NCBI GenBank assembly: GCA_040080145.1
Contig: JBEBJA010000159.1
Coordinates: 1 to 14,605 of the forward strand
Reading direction: 5' to 3'
Source: JANXVY01 sp040080145
Lineage (GTDB): Bacteria; Pseudomonadota; Alphaproteobacteria; Rhizobiales; Hyphomicrobiaceae
DNA: 14,605 nucleotides
Shown: in pieces, positions 8,513-14,605 of the stretch
Layout: every line of letters begins with the position of its first letter
How positions within the stretch are numbered: position 1 is the stretch's first letter
Made by a program: the position numbers and the translations under genes
Notes under the pieces: model-generated
The model's database searches: none
Seen by the model: only the letters and a program-made list of their open reading frames with translations
Told to the model about the DNA's origin: nothing

Positions 8513-10287
8513 GTGGACTTCGCCTTCTCCAAGCAGCCCTCTCCTCGCTTGAAAAAAATAAGGAACAAGCGCTCGCAGCTAATTGCACTAAACACTGTGT
8601 TGTCCTGGCAGGTCCAGGCAGCGGAAAGACGAAAACCCTTACGACCGCGATGGCGCGCACCATCCAACAAGACGTTCGCCAGCCGCGCGGTGTGGCATGC
8701 ATCACGTTCAACAACGAATGTGCCTACGAACTGGAGGAGCGTCTCTCGCGTCTTGGCGTGGAAAAAAGCGAAAGGATATTTATCGGCACAGTCCACAGCT
8801 TCGCCCTGACTCAAATTATTCTGCCCTACGGCCGCTGCGTCCTGCCGGAGTGGAGCAGAGATATCGGCGTTGCTAGCAAAGAGGAGATCAATGCTGCCAT
8901 TGCTCAGGCATACGCTGACACGATTAACGGGAACGATAATCCGACCGAGCGTTGGAAGTTTGCAACCGAGAAGCGCAAGCGCGACATCGACCGCTCCCAC
9001 CCGGAATGGCTCGGGCGGAACGAGGAGCTTGCGCGCTTCGTCAACTCCTATGAGGCGCTCCTCCGACAACGCTCCAAGATCGATTTCGACGATATGCCGC
9101 TTATTGCATACGAGATGGTCGCCCGCCACGAATGGATACGCGCCAGTCTCCGGGCCAAGTTTCCGGTGTTGTTCGTCGACGAGTACCAAGATCTAGGGCA
9201 CGCCTTGCACGCACTAGTCCTAAAGCTCTGCTTCGAGAGCGGAATTCGGTTGTTCGCAGTGGGCGACATCGATCAGTCTCTCTACGCATTCAACGGCGCC
9301 GAGCCTGCACTCCTCGACGACATTGCGGCGCGCCAGGATGTCGAAACCTACAAACTGCGGTTCAATTACCGATGTGGTACCCGGATCATCAACGCGTCCA
9401 TGGCCGCACTGGGAGAGGAACGCGGATATGTCGGACCGGCAGATGCTCATGAAGGCGAGATCCATTTCCATCCTGTCCAGGGATACTCCAAGCAACAGGC
9501 GGCTTATGTCATCGATACGCTCATACCCAAATTACAAGGGCAAGGCGTCGCGCTGAACGAAATCGGCATTCTTTATCGCTGGGCCAAGCATTCTGCCGAC
9601 TTGGTGGCGTATGCAGAAGCAAAGGCAGTTCCGTTCGTCCGCGCAGATAATCAGGCATTGGTCAAACGTAGCTCCTCTGTATCGCGGTTCATCGAAAAAT
9701 GTGCTCGCTGGACCGTAGGTGGCTGGATAACCGCTACGCCCAGGTTCTATCATCTACGCAGAGAAGCCATCGCCCTTGTCTACGGCGGCTCCGCCACAGA
9801 GGCCCAGATAAGGCAGATGGAGCTGGAGCTCATCCGATTCCTTCAACCTGTCGATAGGCACATCTCGACGCACAACTGGCTCACCTTATTTCGCGCAAAT
9901 GTGCTTCTTGCCTGGCGGCAGAGAGCAACAACCATCAACGAGCAATGGGATGATCTTGATGAAATGATCGATCGCACCGATCCGTCCGGCAAGGGCTCTG
10001 ATCTGACACTCGCCGCTTTCAGCGGCGATGCCACGGGAACCGGAGCGCTCAATCTCAGCACGTTCCACAGTTCGAAGGGGCGTGAGTTTCGCTCTGTCAT
10101 ATTGTTGGGTATGGACAGCGATGTCATTCCTGGCCGTTACAGTTTCCGCGATCCAAAAAGAATGCGCGAAGACCGACGTGAATTTTACGTGGCGGTTACA
10201 CGCGCCAAGGAGCAACTTCACGTCGTCTACCGAAGCAACGGACATTCCCAGTTCGTAGCGGAGCTTTATCAGCGTTCAGCTCAGTAG
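8509..10287 (+). CDS. UvrD/Rep-like superfamily 1 helicase, GajB-like (operon gene 6)
   Basis: A 592-residue SF1A helicase with the motif set in order: Q-motif Gln20, Walker A AGPGSGKT (34-41), Ia ITFNNECAYELEERL, Ib GTVHSF, Walker B DEYQD (224-228), motif III VGDIDQSLYAFNGA (251-264), motif IV RFNYRCGTRI (from 284), motif V TFHSSKGREF (518-527) and motif VI REFYVAVTRAKEQL (from 557). It should use ATP to move along and unwind DNA with 3'-5' polarity, as this family does. It is shorter than UvrD (about 720) and slightly longer than typical GajB (about 500). It starts in an ATGA overlap with the OLD nuclease gene and is the last gene of the operon. A general repair helicase is an alternative, but gene pairing makes an anti-phase, GajB-like role in phage defence more likely. 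Confidence 0.94.
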   Translation: MSGLRLLQAALSSLEKNKEQALAANCTKHCVVLAGPGSGKTKTLTTAMARTIQQDVRQPRGVACITFNNECAYELEERLSRLGVEKSERIFIGTVHSFALTQIILPYGRCVLPEWSRDIGVASKEEINAAIAQAYADTINGNDNPTERWKFATEKRKRDIDRSHPEWLGRNEELARFVNSYEALLRQRSKIDFDDMPLIAYEMVARHEWIRASLRAKFPVLFVDEYQDLGHALHALVLKLCFESGIRLFAVGDIDQSLYAFNGAEPALLDDIAARQDVETYKLRFNYRCGTRIINASMAALGEERGYVGPADAHEGEIHFHPVQGYSKQQAAYVIDTLIPKLQGQGVALNEIGILYRWAKHSADLVAYAEAKAVPFVRADNQALVKRSSSVSRFIEKCARWTVGGWITATPRFYHLRREAIALVYGGSATEAQIRQMELELIRFLQPVDRHISTHNWLTLFRANVLLAWRQRATTINEQWDDLDEMIDRTDPSGKGSDLTLAAFSGDATGTGALNLSTFHSSKGREFRSVILLGMDSDVIPGRYSFRDPKRMREDRREFYVAVTRAKEQLHVVYRSNGHSQFVAELYQRSAQ

Positions 10288-10607
10288 AGTTGACCATTTC
10301 GGGTCGGCGTGGGCAATGGTCGACGCAGCCATCACGAGCGCTTCTAGCCCTCCCCGTCACGAGGGACGGTCGAGCTCTGGGCAACGCGACAATCGACACG
10401 GTCTCACAGGATGTCGCTCACCCAGCGTGCACCCGGCTTTGTGTCCGCACTCGGACGTTGAGCAGCCATCCCGAGACGATGATCCCAGCACGGATCGGCG
10501 CCGATTGGCGAGGTCGGCTTCCTCTGCCTTTCGACCGACGAGATGTTGATCGTCACGTTCGGGTGACTGCCAGCAGCGTTCGCTTCGCGCGCGGACTAGG
10601 CAACGCC
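10288..10607. other. 320-base gap between the operon and abiE, with one inverted repeat
   Basis: The two neighbouring transcription units converge here. Open frames on both strands show no recognisable protein. GTTGACCATT (10289-10298) and AATGGTCGAC (10315-10324) form a 10-bp stem with one G-T wobble and a 16-base loop directly after the helicase stop; it has no T-run, so it is at best an atypical terminator. I see no other structure. Confidence 0.45.
10289..10324 (+). terminator. inverted repeat after the operon, possible terminator or RNA-stabilising hairpin
   Basis: A 10-bp stem with a 16-base loop begins two bases after the TAG of the helicase gene. No T-run follows (CGACGCAGCC), so intrinsic termination is doubtful. 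A 3'-end protecting hairpin or a chance repeat are alternatives. Confidence 0.3.
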
Positions 10608-11606
10608 CTAAACCTTCTTGCTTCGCTTCGGTCGAGAGCGCTTCTTCGTTGGAGCACTCGTCTCGGGTGAAAGGGTGAGTTGAGCCGGCGTGACATCGAG
10701 CCCGAGAACGCGCTCGAGCTGCGTGGCGAGTTCGGCGCGCTTGTTCTTGGTGATCTTGTCGAGATTGCGTTGCCGCCACTGGATGGCGGGCAGCTTGTCG
10801 ATCTTTGGCAGACCGAGAAGGTCCCAGTCCGGAGCGCCACGCTCGAACGAGGCCAGAAAGCGGCGGTGCTCAGTCGGCATCTTGCCGACGATGGATTGGA
10901 CGAGCGCAGTGCGCGCCGCGAGGAGGTCATCTAGCGACACGTCTTCGTCGGTCATCCCAACGAACTCGGCGTCGTATCTCCGACGAATGTCCTTTGGGCG
11001 AGCCGCGAGGACTTCGGCCATGGGCCGGTGGTGGCAGAGCAGATAGACGATGAAGGCAACGCGGATTTCATCGGTAATACCTTCATGGGCCATCAGTTGG
11101 TGCACGTCGAAGAAGTCGCGAGGGTGCTGCCGATCGAGGGCGGCGACGATCTTTCCGGCGTAGAGGTCGGCGAAGGAGACGACCGGCATTTCGGCAAAGC
11201 CGAACGCGTCCTCGACGGTCGGCGTGACACCGCGAACTTCGGGCTCATAAGCGCAGCCGCGCATGACTGGCGTCACTTCGATCTTGATCTGGGTGCGGCC
11301 CACCTGAACGAAGAGCTTCGTGACCGTGTCTTCGACCGTCGTCTGGGTGACGCGTGCGCCCCTGATGCCTTTCTCGATCCGGGCGGCAATCCGCTTCATG
11401 GCCTTGTCGATGGCACCAAGAGATTTGGCACGCGAGAAGACATGGACATAGGTCAGATCGATATCGACCGAGAGCCGCGGCAGGTCGCGGAAGAAGAGAT
11501 TGATGGCGGTGCCGCCCTTGAGAGCGAAGCATGTCTCCTTGGCAACGAAAGGGATCGTACGCAGCAGCAGCTCAACCTGACGCCGAAAGTTGTCAGCCGA
11601 CGGCAT
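10608..11606 (-). CDS. abiEii: AbiEii-type nucleotidyltransferase toxin
   Basis: A 332-residue toxin of the AbiE type IV toxin-antitoxin family, which stops phage infection by abortive infection. The DNA polymerase beta-like nucleotidyltransferase core shows GGTAIN (31-36), SVDIDL with Asp48 and Asp50 as the metal-binding pair, a strand IKIEVTP (107-113), and the downstream motif from Lys152 to RDFFDVHQL (163-171), all in family order. AbiEii-type toxins transfer nucleotides, and some relatives modify tRNA; the target here is not known. The C-terminus ends in a lysine/arginine-rich tail (PTKKRSRPKRSKKV), maybe for nucleic acid binding. GGAGGA (11611-11616) lies 4-5 bases before the ATG. The gene overlaps the antitoxin gene by 14 bases, as expected for co-translated toxin and antitoxin. 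Confidence 0.92.
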   Translation of the reverse strand: MPSADNFRRQVELLLRTIPFVAKETCFALKGGTAINLFFRDLPRLSVDIDLTYVHVFSRAKSLGAIDKAMKRIAARIEKGIRGARVTQTTVEDTVTKLFVQVGRTQIKIEVTPVMRGCAYEPEVRGVTPTVEDAFGFAEMPVVSFADLYAGKIVAALDRQHPRDFFDVHQLMAHEGITDEIRVAFIVYLLCHHRPMAEVLAARPKDIRRRYDAEFVGMTDEDVSLDDLLAARTALVQSIVGKMPTEHRRFLASFERGAPDWDLLGLPKIDKLPAIQWRQRNLDKITKNKRAELATQLERVLGLDVTPAQLTLSPETSAPTKKRSRPKRSKKV

Positions 11607-12426
11607 CGAGATCCTCCGGCACCGTGATCATGTGCTTGGCATCGTAGCGCCCGCCTTTGACGAGGCTGCGTTTGCCGCGGCCGAGATCGATGGCGCCGAG
11701 ATTCAGGCGTTTGAGCCAAGCGTGTGTATGGCGATCGGCAAAAAAGAAGAAGAGCCGCTTCACCTTGATGTTGTGGCAGTCGACCAAGAGCGCCTGCAAT
11801 CGGACAGGGCTCAAAGTGGAGAGCCCTTCCATCAGCATGTCGGCTTGATGAAAGCTTTCACGGTCGGGGAGTTCGTCGAGAAATTCGAGGATGGCGCGCT
11901 CTGGAGTCGAGACCGTCAGTGGCCAGTTCCATGGTCCCCACGGCATGGTCATGGCGCCATCGGAGCGCTTCGCTCGTCCGCCCGCTAACCCATCGAGCTG
12001 ATGAGGGGCGGTCGAGGCAAGGGTGCTGGTGAAAATGCGCGCGTCATTGCGTGCGCGGAATTCGACGCCCGCCGGGAGATTTTTGAGCCACGTGGGAGGT
12101 GGCTTGGGACCGAATAGATAGACGGCTTGGGTCGAGGTTTCGAGGTAGTGGCTGAAACCATGGAGGTCGAGAGCGGTGCGACCTCCGACAACGAGATTGC
12201 GACCGAGAAGGGTCTGAAGCGCGATCACCGCCTGCTGCCAGACGATGGGGCCGCGGGGCCGAACATAGATGCGATGCGCCGGTTGGGTGAGCCAACCCGC
12301 AGCTTCGTATTTGCGCAGCAGGTTTGGGGTATATCCCTCAGATCGGAGCCACGCCGCATCCACCGGCAAGCCTTCGGGAAGGCGCTTGGCGAGACGGTTT
12401 AGCTTTTCTTGCCGGTGTGCACTCAT
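11593..12426 (-). CDS. abiEi: AbiEi-type antitoxin and repressor
   Basis: A 277-residue antitoxin of the AbiEi family. The N-terminus (about 1-60) holds a winged helix (GLPVDAAWLRSEGYTPNLLRKYEAAGWLTQPAHRIYV region, including EGYTPNLLRKYEAAGWL) followed by the family's GPIVWQQAVIALQTLLG and a GGRTALDLHGFSHYL segment. The C-terminal part ends with HMITVPEDLDAVG. In characterised AbiE systems the antitoxin neutralises the toxin without a stable complex and represses its own promoter by binding inverted repeats; a palindrome is found directly upstream here. The ATG at 12426 is the only good start, the next Met being far inside. No ribosome binding site is visible before it, which fits a leaderless transcript. 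The adjacent toxin gene overlaps its 3' end by 14 bases. Confidence 0.92.
   Translation of the reverse strand: MSAHRQEKLNRLAKRLPEGLPVDAAWLRSEGYTPNLLRKYEAAGWLTQPAHRIYVRPRGPIVWQQAVIALQTLLGRNLVVGGRTALDLHGFSHYLETSTQAVYLFGPKPPPTWLKNLPAGVEFRARNDARIFTSTLASTAPHQLDGLAGGRAKRSDGAMTMPWGPWNWPLTVSTPERAILEFLDELPDRESFHQADMLMEGLSTLSPVRLQALLVDCHNIKVKRLFFFFADRHTHAWLKRLNLGAIDLGRGKRSLVKGGRYDAKHMITVPEDLDAVG
11611..11616 (-). promoter_or_regulatory. ribosome binding site of the AbiEii toxin
   Basis: GGAGGA on the minus strand lies inside the end of the antitoxin gene, 4 bases before the toxin ATG at 11606-11604. It supports that start and implies that the toxin can be translated from the shared mRNA. Confidence 0.6.
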
Positions 12427-12428
12427 GG

Positions 12429-12443
12429 TACACTATTAGTGTA
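12429..12443 (-). promoter_or_regulatory. palindromic operator candidate of the abiE operon
   Basis: TACACT and AGTGTA form a perfect inverted repeat around ATT (15 bases in total), covering the -10 region and ending 3 bases before the abiEi start. AbiEi proteins are known to repress their own promoters through inverted repeats, so this is the natural binding site. Confidence 0.55.
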
Positions 12444-12462
12444 TTTTGTGAACTAATGTCAA
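12433..12462 (-). promoter_or_regulatory. promoter of abiEi-abiEii, likely leaderless transcript
   Basis: On the minus strand a perfect -35 TTGACA (12462-12457) is followed after 16-18 bases by an AT-rich -10 region (ACTAAT/TAATAG, about 12440-12433). Start of transcription would then fall at or within a few bases of the antitoxin ATG (12426), so the mRNA would have almost no leader. Confidence 0.55.
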
Positions 12463-12820
12463 GTTTGAAATCACCTATAAAAGCCTACTCATGGGACACT
12501 TTTTGGCCAACACGTAAACTCATTCGGATTAAGAGGCGGTACGGTCTGGTCGAGCGGTCTATGACGTCTTTGAGGTGGCGGGAGACTACGCCAGATCATG
12601 CTGCGCCGTTCGAGGGAAGAATGGTTTCGCCGATTTGAGTTCTGTGTCCGCTAACGGCGACCGCTATCCGCTTTTTGCGGAGCGGATTGACGCCAACTGC
12701 TTCGCATCTTTCGCAACAGCGAAACCACCCATCCGATGCAACCGGCGGCACGCAGTTTCGCGGTGAGATTTGTGTAGACTGGGGTACGGGGAGGTGGAGC
12801 CCGTGCAAGTGTCGGAATGT
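12463..12820. other. ~360-base gap upstream of abiE, no convincing gene
   Basis: Short frames occur on both strands, none with a recognisable domain or ribosome binding site. A perfect 7-bp inverted repeat, ATCCGCT (12666-12672) and AGCGGAT (12681-12687) around an 8-base loop, lies about 135 bases beyond the end of the XRE gene; its arm is followed by no T-run. The region is probably spacer or degenerate sequence. Confidence 0.4.
12666..12687. repeat. 7-bp perfect inverted repeat
   Basis: ATCCGCT and AGCGGAT flank an 8-base loop containing TTTT. It could be a weak structural or binding site in the gap between abiE and the XRE gene; no function can be assigned. Confidence 0.3.
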
Positions 12821-13042
12821 TTACTTGGCCTTCTTGGGGCGTTTCAGAAGCTCGATTGGATCGATTTCAAGGGCCGTGGCGAGCTGATCTAGAACGTCGA
12901 CGCTGGCGGAATTCTCCTGGCGCTCGATCAAGCCGACATAGTTGCGATTGACGCCGGCAAGGTCCGCGAGCGCCTCCTGGGTGAGCCCGCGTTCTTGCCG
13001 GAGCCGTCGCAGGTTGTGCGCGAGGGTCTGCCGAAGTGTCAT
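12821..13042 (-). CDS. small XRE-family helix-turn-helix regulator
   Basis: A 73-residue single-domain DNA-binding protein. The whole length is a Cro/C1-type HTH: NLRRLRQERGLTQEALADLAG, the recognition helix region VNRNYVGLIERQENSA, then a final helix pair VDVLDQLATALEIDPIELLKR, ending in a basic KKAK tail. Such proteins act as dimeric repressors. It probably controls the divergent gene at 13121 and itself, as the two starts are only 78 bases apart. The start is uncertain: ATG at 13042 gives the standard N-terminus, while a GTG at 13057 adds five residues. The ATG at 13042 overlaps (ATGA) the stop of a seven-codon frame starting at 13062. Confidence 0.88.
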   Translation of the reverse strand: MTLRQTLAHNLRRLRQERGLTQEALADLAGVNRNYVGLIERQENSASVDVLDQLATALEIDPIELLKRPKKAK

Positions 13043-13082
13043 GCGGCGGCACCGCACCGCATGGGCAAACTTCTCTCCACCT

Positions 13083-13090
13083 AGTATATT
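13083..13090. promoter_or_regulatory. overlapping divergent -10 elements
   Basis: AGTATATT gives TATACT on the minus strand (13088-13083, five of six) toward the XRE gene and TATATT on the plus strand (13085-13090, five of six) toward the 13121 gene. Neither has a good -35 box. Being the only AT-rich spot in the 78-base intergenic region, it is the likely control point for both genes. Confidence 0.4.
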
Positions 13091-13120
13091 GGTCTTTCGA
13101 CGCTTTTGATCGAGTTGGAC

Positions 13121-13501
13121 ATGCCGGGGTCAGACACTACCAAGACTGTGAAGACGCACTTCGCCTTTCGGGACGAGGCGGACGGTTACGTTCTGGCCCT
13201 TATTGCCGATGGCATCCCGGTTCCTCTCCTTGAAGTGACGGTCAGCCAGGATGTGGTCGAGACATCGGTTCTGCGGCAGGCCGCCCTGGCCTTGGAGTTG
13301 CGTCCCAATGGATCTGTGGTCGCCTACAGCGATGCCGCAGAGGCGGCCGATCTGGTGACGATTTCCCTCGGCGATCTGGTGAACGAAGCACTGGCGGTTG
13401 CCGACGCCGATGACGCCGAACTCCTGGCATCGCTCGAAGTAACACTGCAGCAGGCGCTGGAGACGACGCGAGCGACACGCGCCCGTCTCGCGAAATCATA
13501 A
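13121..13501 (+). CDS. unrecognised acidic protein divergent from the XRE gene
   Basis: A 126-residue protein without signal peptide or membrane segments. It is acidic and rich in Ala, Val, Asp and Glu. The first half looks like alternating beta strands (THFAFRDEADGYVLALIADGIPVPLLEVTV), and the second half is helical with an acidic centre (ALAVADADDAELLASLEVTLQQALETTRATRARL). I do not recognise a family. The ATG at 13121 is preferred to an upstream in-frame TTG at 13106, which has no ribosome binding site; the site before 13121 (GAGTTGG) is also weak. It ends 6 bases before the convergent MFS gene. Divergence from an XRE regulator suggests joint control, as in some toxin-antitoxin or phage-derived pairs, though nothing in the protein shows toxin character. 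Confidence 0.7.
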   Translation: MPGSDTTKTVKTHFAFRDEADGYVLALIADGIPVPLLEVTVSQDVVETSVLRQAALALELRPNGSVVAYSDAAEAADLVTISLGDLVNEALAVADADDAELLASLEVTLQQALETTRATRARLAKS

Positions 13502-13507
13502 CGCTCA

Positions 13508-14605
13508 TCAGTTCTGGTCAAGGCTCCGATCGAGAAACGCGTGCGCTGTGCGGGCGTTCTCGGTCGCAACGAGATACGGCACAGCCTCGCGAGCACCGAC
13601 CACACCGACGAGCCCTGTCAGCATCAGGCAGAGCATCGCAGCGCTCAATGCCGCGCGCCGCCATTGCCCGCGCTCCACACGCCCCGCGCCGAGATGTTCT
13701 GAAAAACATGTTAGCGCCACGTCGTACGCGCTTGGACGCGAAGGAAGCGGCACAGGCGCGAGGACACGCAACAACGGGTGGCGGACGGTCAGAACTGGCA
13801 CACTGCAGCGGCAACGCGCCACGATGAACCAAGTCAATGCCAGTGCTTGCAGCACTGCGATACAACCGAGCGCGGCTTGATAAGCTTCCGTCGGCGGATG
13901 GCCGTTGGTCTTTGGCCACTGGTTGATAAAGGTCCCGATGGCGGCTTGCACGCCGAAGGCGGTCAAGAGGTGCAGCAGGTTGAGTGCTGCGTTGGCACGC
14001 GCCGACATCCATGCAGCGAAATAGCCGGGCAGGATGGCGTAGCTGACCGTCGTTGCCGCGCCGGCAATCGCAATGACCGACCATGGAATGACCGGTGACA
14101 CCGGCAGCTGCAGGACGAGTACGACCATGGCAGTAAGGCTTGCAGCCGCGATGGCGACGAGGACAATTTCCCGATCACTTCCGCGCGTTTTCAGTCGATC
14201 GGTGATCCATCCCAGTCCCGCAGCGCCAAGGGCGAGCGCCACTCCGATGACGAGCAGGTGTTTCACAACCGATGCGTGATCGAGCCCGGAGACGTGCGTG
14301 AGCCACGGCCCTGCCCATAGCCCCTGCAACGACCATGACGCTCCAATGGTCAGCGCCGACAATGGCGCGAGCGCCTGAAATCGGGGATCGGCATAGATTG
14401 TTGACAGCTTCACTGCGGATGACGGTCGATGCGTGTCGGATTGATGCCGCTCCGGCGCGACTATTATGATCAGTGCAGCCATGACCATCGCCAGAACGGC
14501 AGCCAGTTGGAAAAGTCCGCGCCAGCCGAAGATCGCCATGAGCCCGTCGGCCGGCGCGGTGACAGCGATCGCGCCTGACGCGCCGAGCATAATCAGAATG
14601 CCGTT
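13508..14605 (-). CDS. MFS transporter, C-terminal part (5' end outside the window)
   Basis: The reading frame is open to the window edge, so the start and the first half of the protein are missing. About 365 residues are visible. They contain around seven to eight hydrophobic segments, including GLFQLAAVLAMVMAALIIIV, LVIGVALALGAAGLGWI followed by the MFS-type loop TDRLKTRGSDRE, IVLVAIAAASLTAMVVLVL, VIAIAGAATTVSYAILPGY and ALGCIAVLQALALTWFIVA. This matches the second half of a major facilitator; the substrate cannot be told. After the last expected membrane segment there is an unusual tail of about 90 residues with one more hydrophobic stretch (AALSAAMLCLMLTGLVGVV), perhaps a fusion or an old frameshift. 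It converges with the 13121-13501 gene. Confidence 0.8.
   Translation of the reverse strand, partial: NGILIMLGASGAIAVTAPADGLMAIFGWRGLFQLAAVLAMVMAALIIIVAPERHQSDTHRPSSAVKLSTIYADPRFQALAPLSALTIGASWSLQGLWAGPWLTHVSGLDHASVVKHLLVIGVALALGAAGLGWITDRLKTRGSDREIVLVAIAAASLTAMVVLVLQLPVSPVIPWSVIAIAGAATTVSYAILPGYFAAWMSARANAALNLLHLLTAFGVQAAIGTFINQWPKTNGHPPTEAYQAALGCIAVLQALALTWFIVARCRCSVPVLTVRHPLLRVLAPVPLPSRPSAYDVALTCFSEHLGAGRVERGQWRRAALSAAMLCLMLTGLVGVVGAREAVPYLVATENARTAHAFLDRSLDQN

Noticed and set aside
8401..9189. 262-codon minus-strand open frame across genes 5 and 6
   Set aside because: It covers the junction of two genes with complete motif sets on the plus strand, so it is a shadow frame.
8509..10287. 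Housekeeping UvrD or RecB-like repair helicase
   Set aside because: Too short for UvrD, no RecB nuclease domain, and translationally coupled to an OLD nuclease; a GajB-like role fits better, although it is not proven.
10290..10670. 126-codon plus-strand frame after the helicase gene
   Set aside because: Low-complexity Arg/Ser/Leu translation, no ribosome binding site, and it runs into the end of the abiEii gene on the other strand.
11028..11627. 199-codon plus-strand frame inside abiEii
   Set aside because: Antisense to a gene with clear nucleotidyltransferase motifs; acidic His/Asp-rich translation typical of a reverse-complement shadow.

Overview
The window looks like one end of a genomic island in an alphaproteobacterium, probably of the rhizobial order. 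That placement is an inference from the GC-rich sequence, the style of the initiator tRNA and the type of integrase; no ribosomal or other strong taxonomic marker is present. A complete initiator tRNA (fMet, 11-87) sits at the left edge. A large serine recombinase (44-1642, minus) runs into it, so that its last ~13 codons are written by the tRNA 3' half. This is the signature of an element integrated at a tRNA gene. The matching far-end repeat is not visible here.

Layout from left to right: tRNA-fMet; serine recombinase and a small putative companion ORF (1696-1929, minus); an unrecognised 307-residue protein (2308-3231, minus); a ~620-base gap holding mainly the promoter of the next operon; a tightly packed plus-strand operon of six genes (3852-10287); a ~320-base gap; an AbiE-type toxin-antitoxin pair on the minus strand (10608-12426) with a palindromic operator/promoter; a small XRE regulator (12821-13042, minus) divergent from an unrecognised acidic protein (13121-13501, plus); and the C-terminal part of an MFS transporter (13508 to the window edge, minus).

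The centrepiece is the six-gene operon. Every junction overlaps by 1 or 4 bases (TAATG, ATGA, GTGA, ATGA, ATGA), so the six proteins are probably made together. The last two genes are an OLD-family ATPase/TOPRIM nuclease and a UvrD-like SF1 helicase, the two components of Gabija-type anti-phage defence (GajA and GajB). Upstream and co-translated are four further proteins: a STAS-like/winged-helix protein, a small unrecognised protein, a protein with nine cysteines in 37 residues, and a GHKL (Bergerat-fold) ATPase-like protein. STAS plus GHKL recalls the partner-switching modules that control sigma factors. The reading offered here is a Gabija-like effector pair carrying its own sensing or switching module. 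This is a hypothesis from gene content and coupling.

With AbiE next door and an integrase at a tRNA, the stretch from about 44 to 12426 reads as a mobile defence island. Whether the XRE, acidic-protein and MFS genes are also island cargo cannot be decided from this window.
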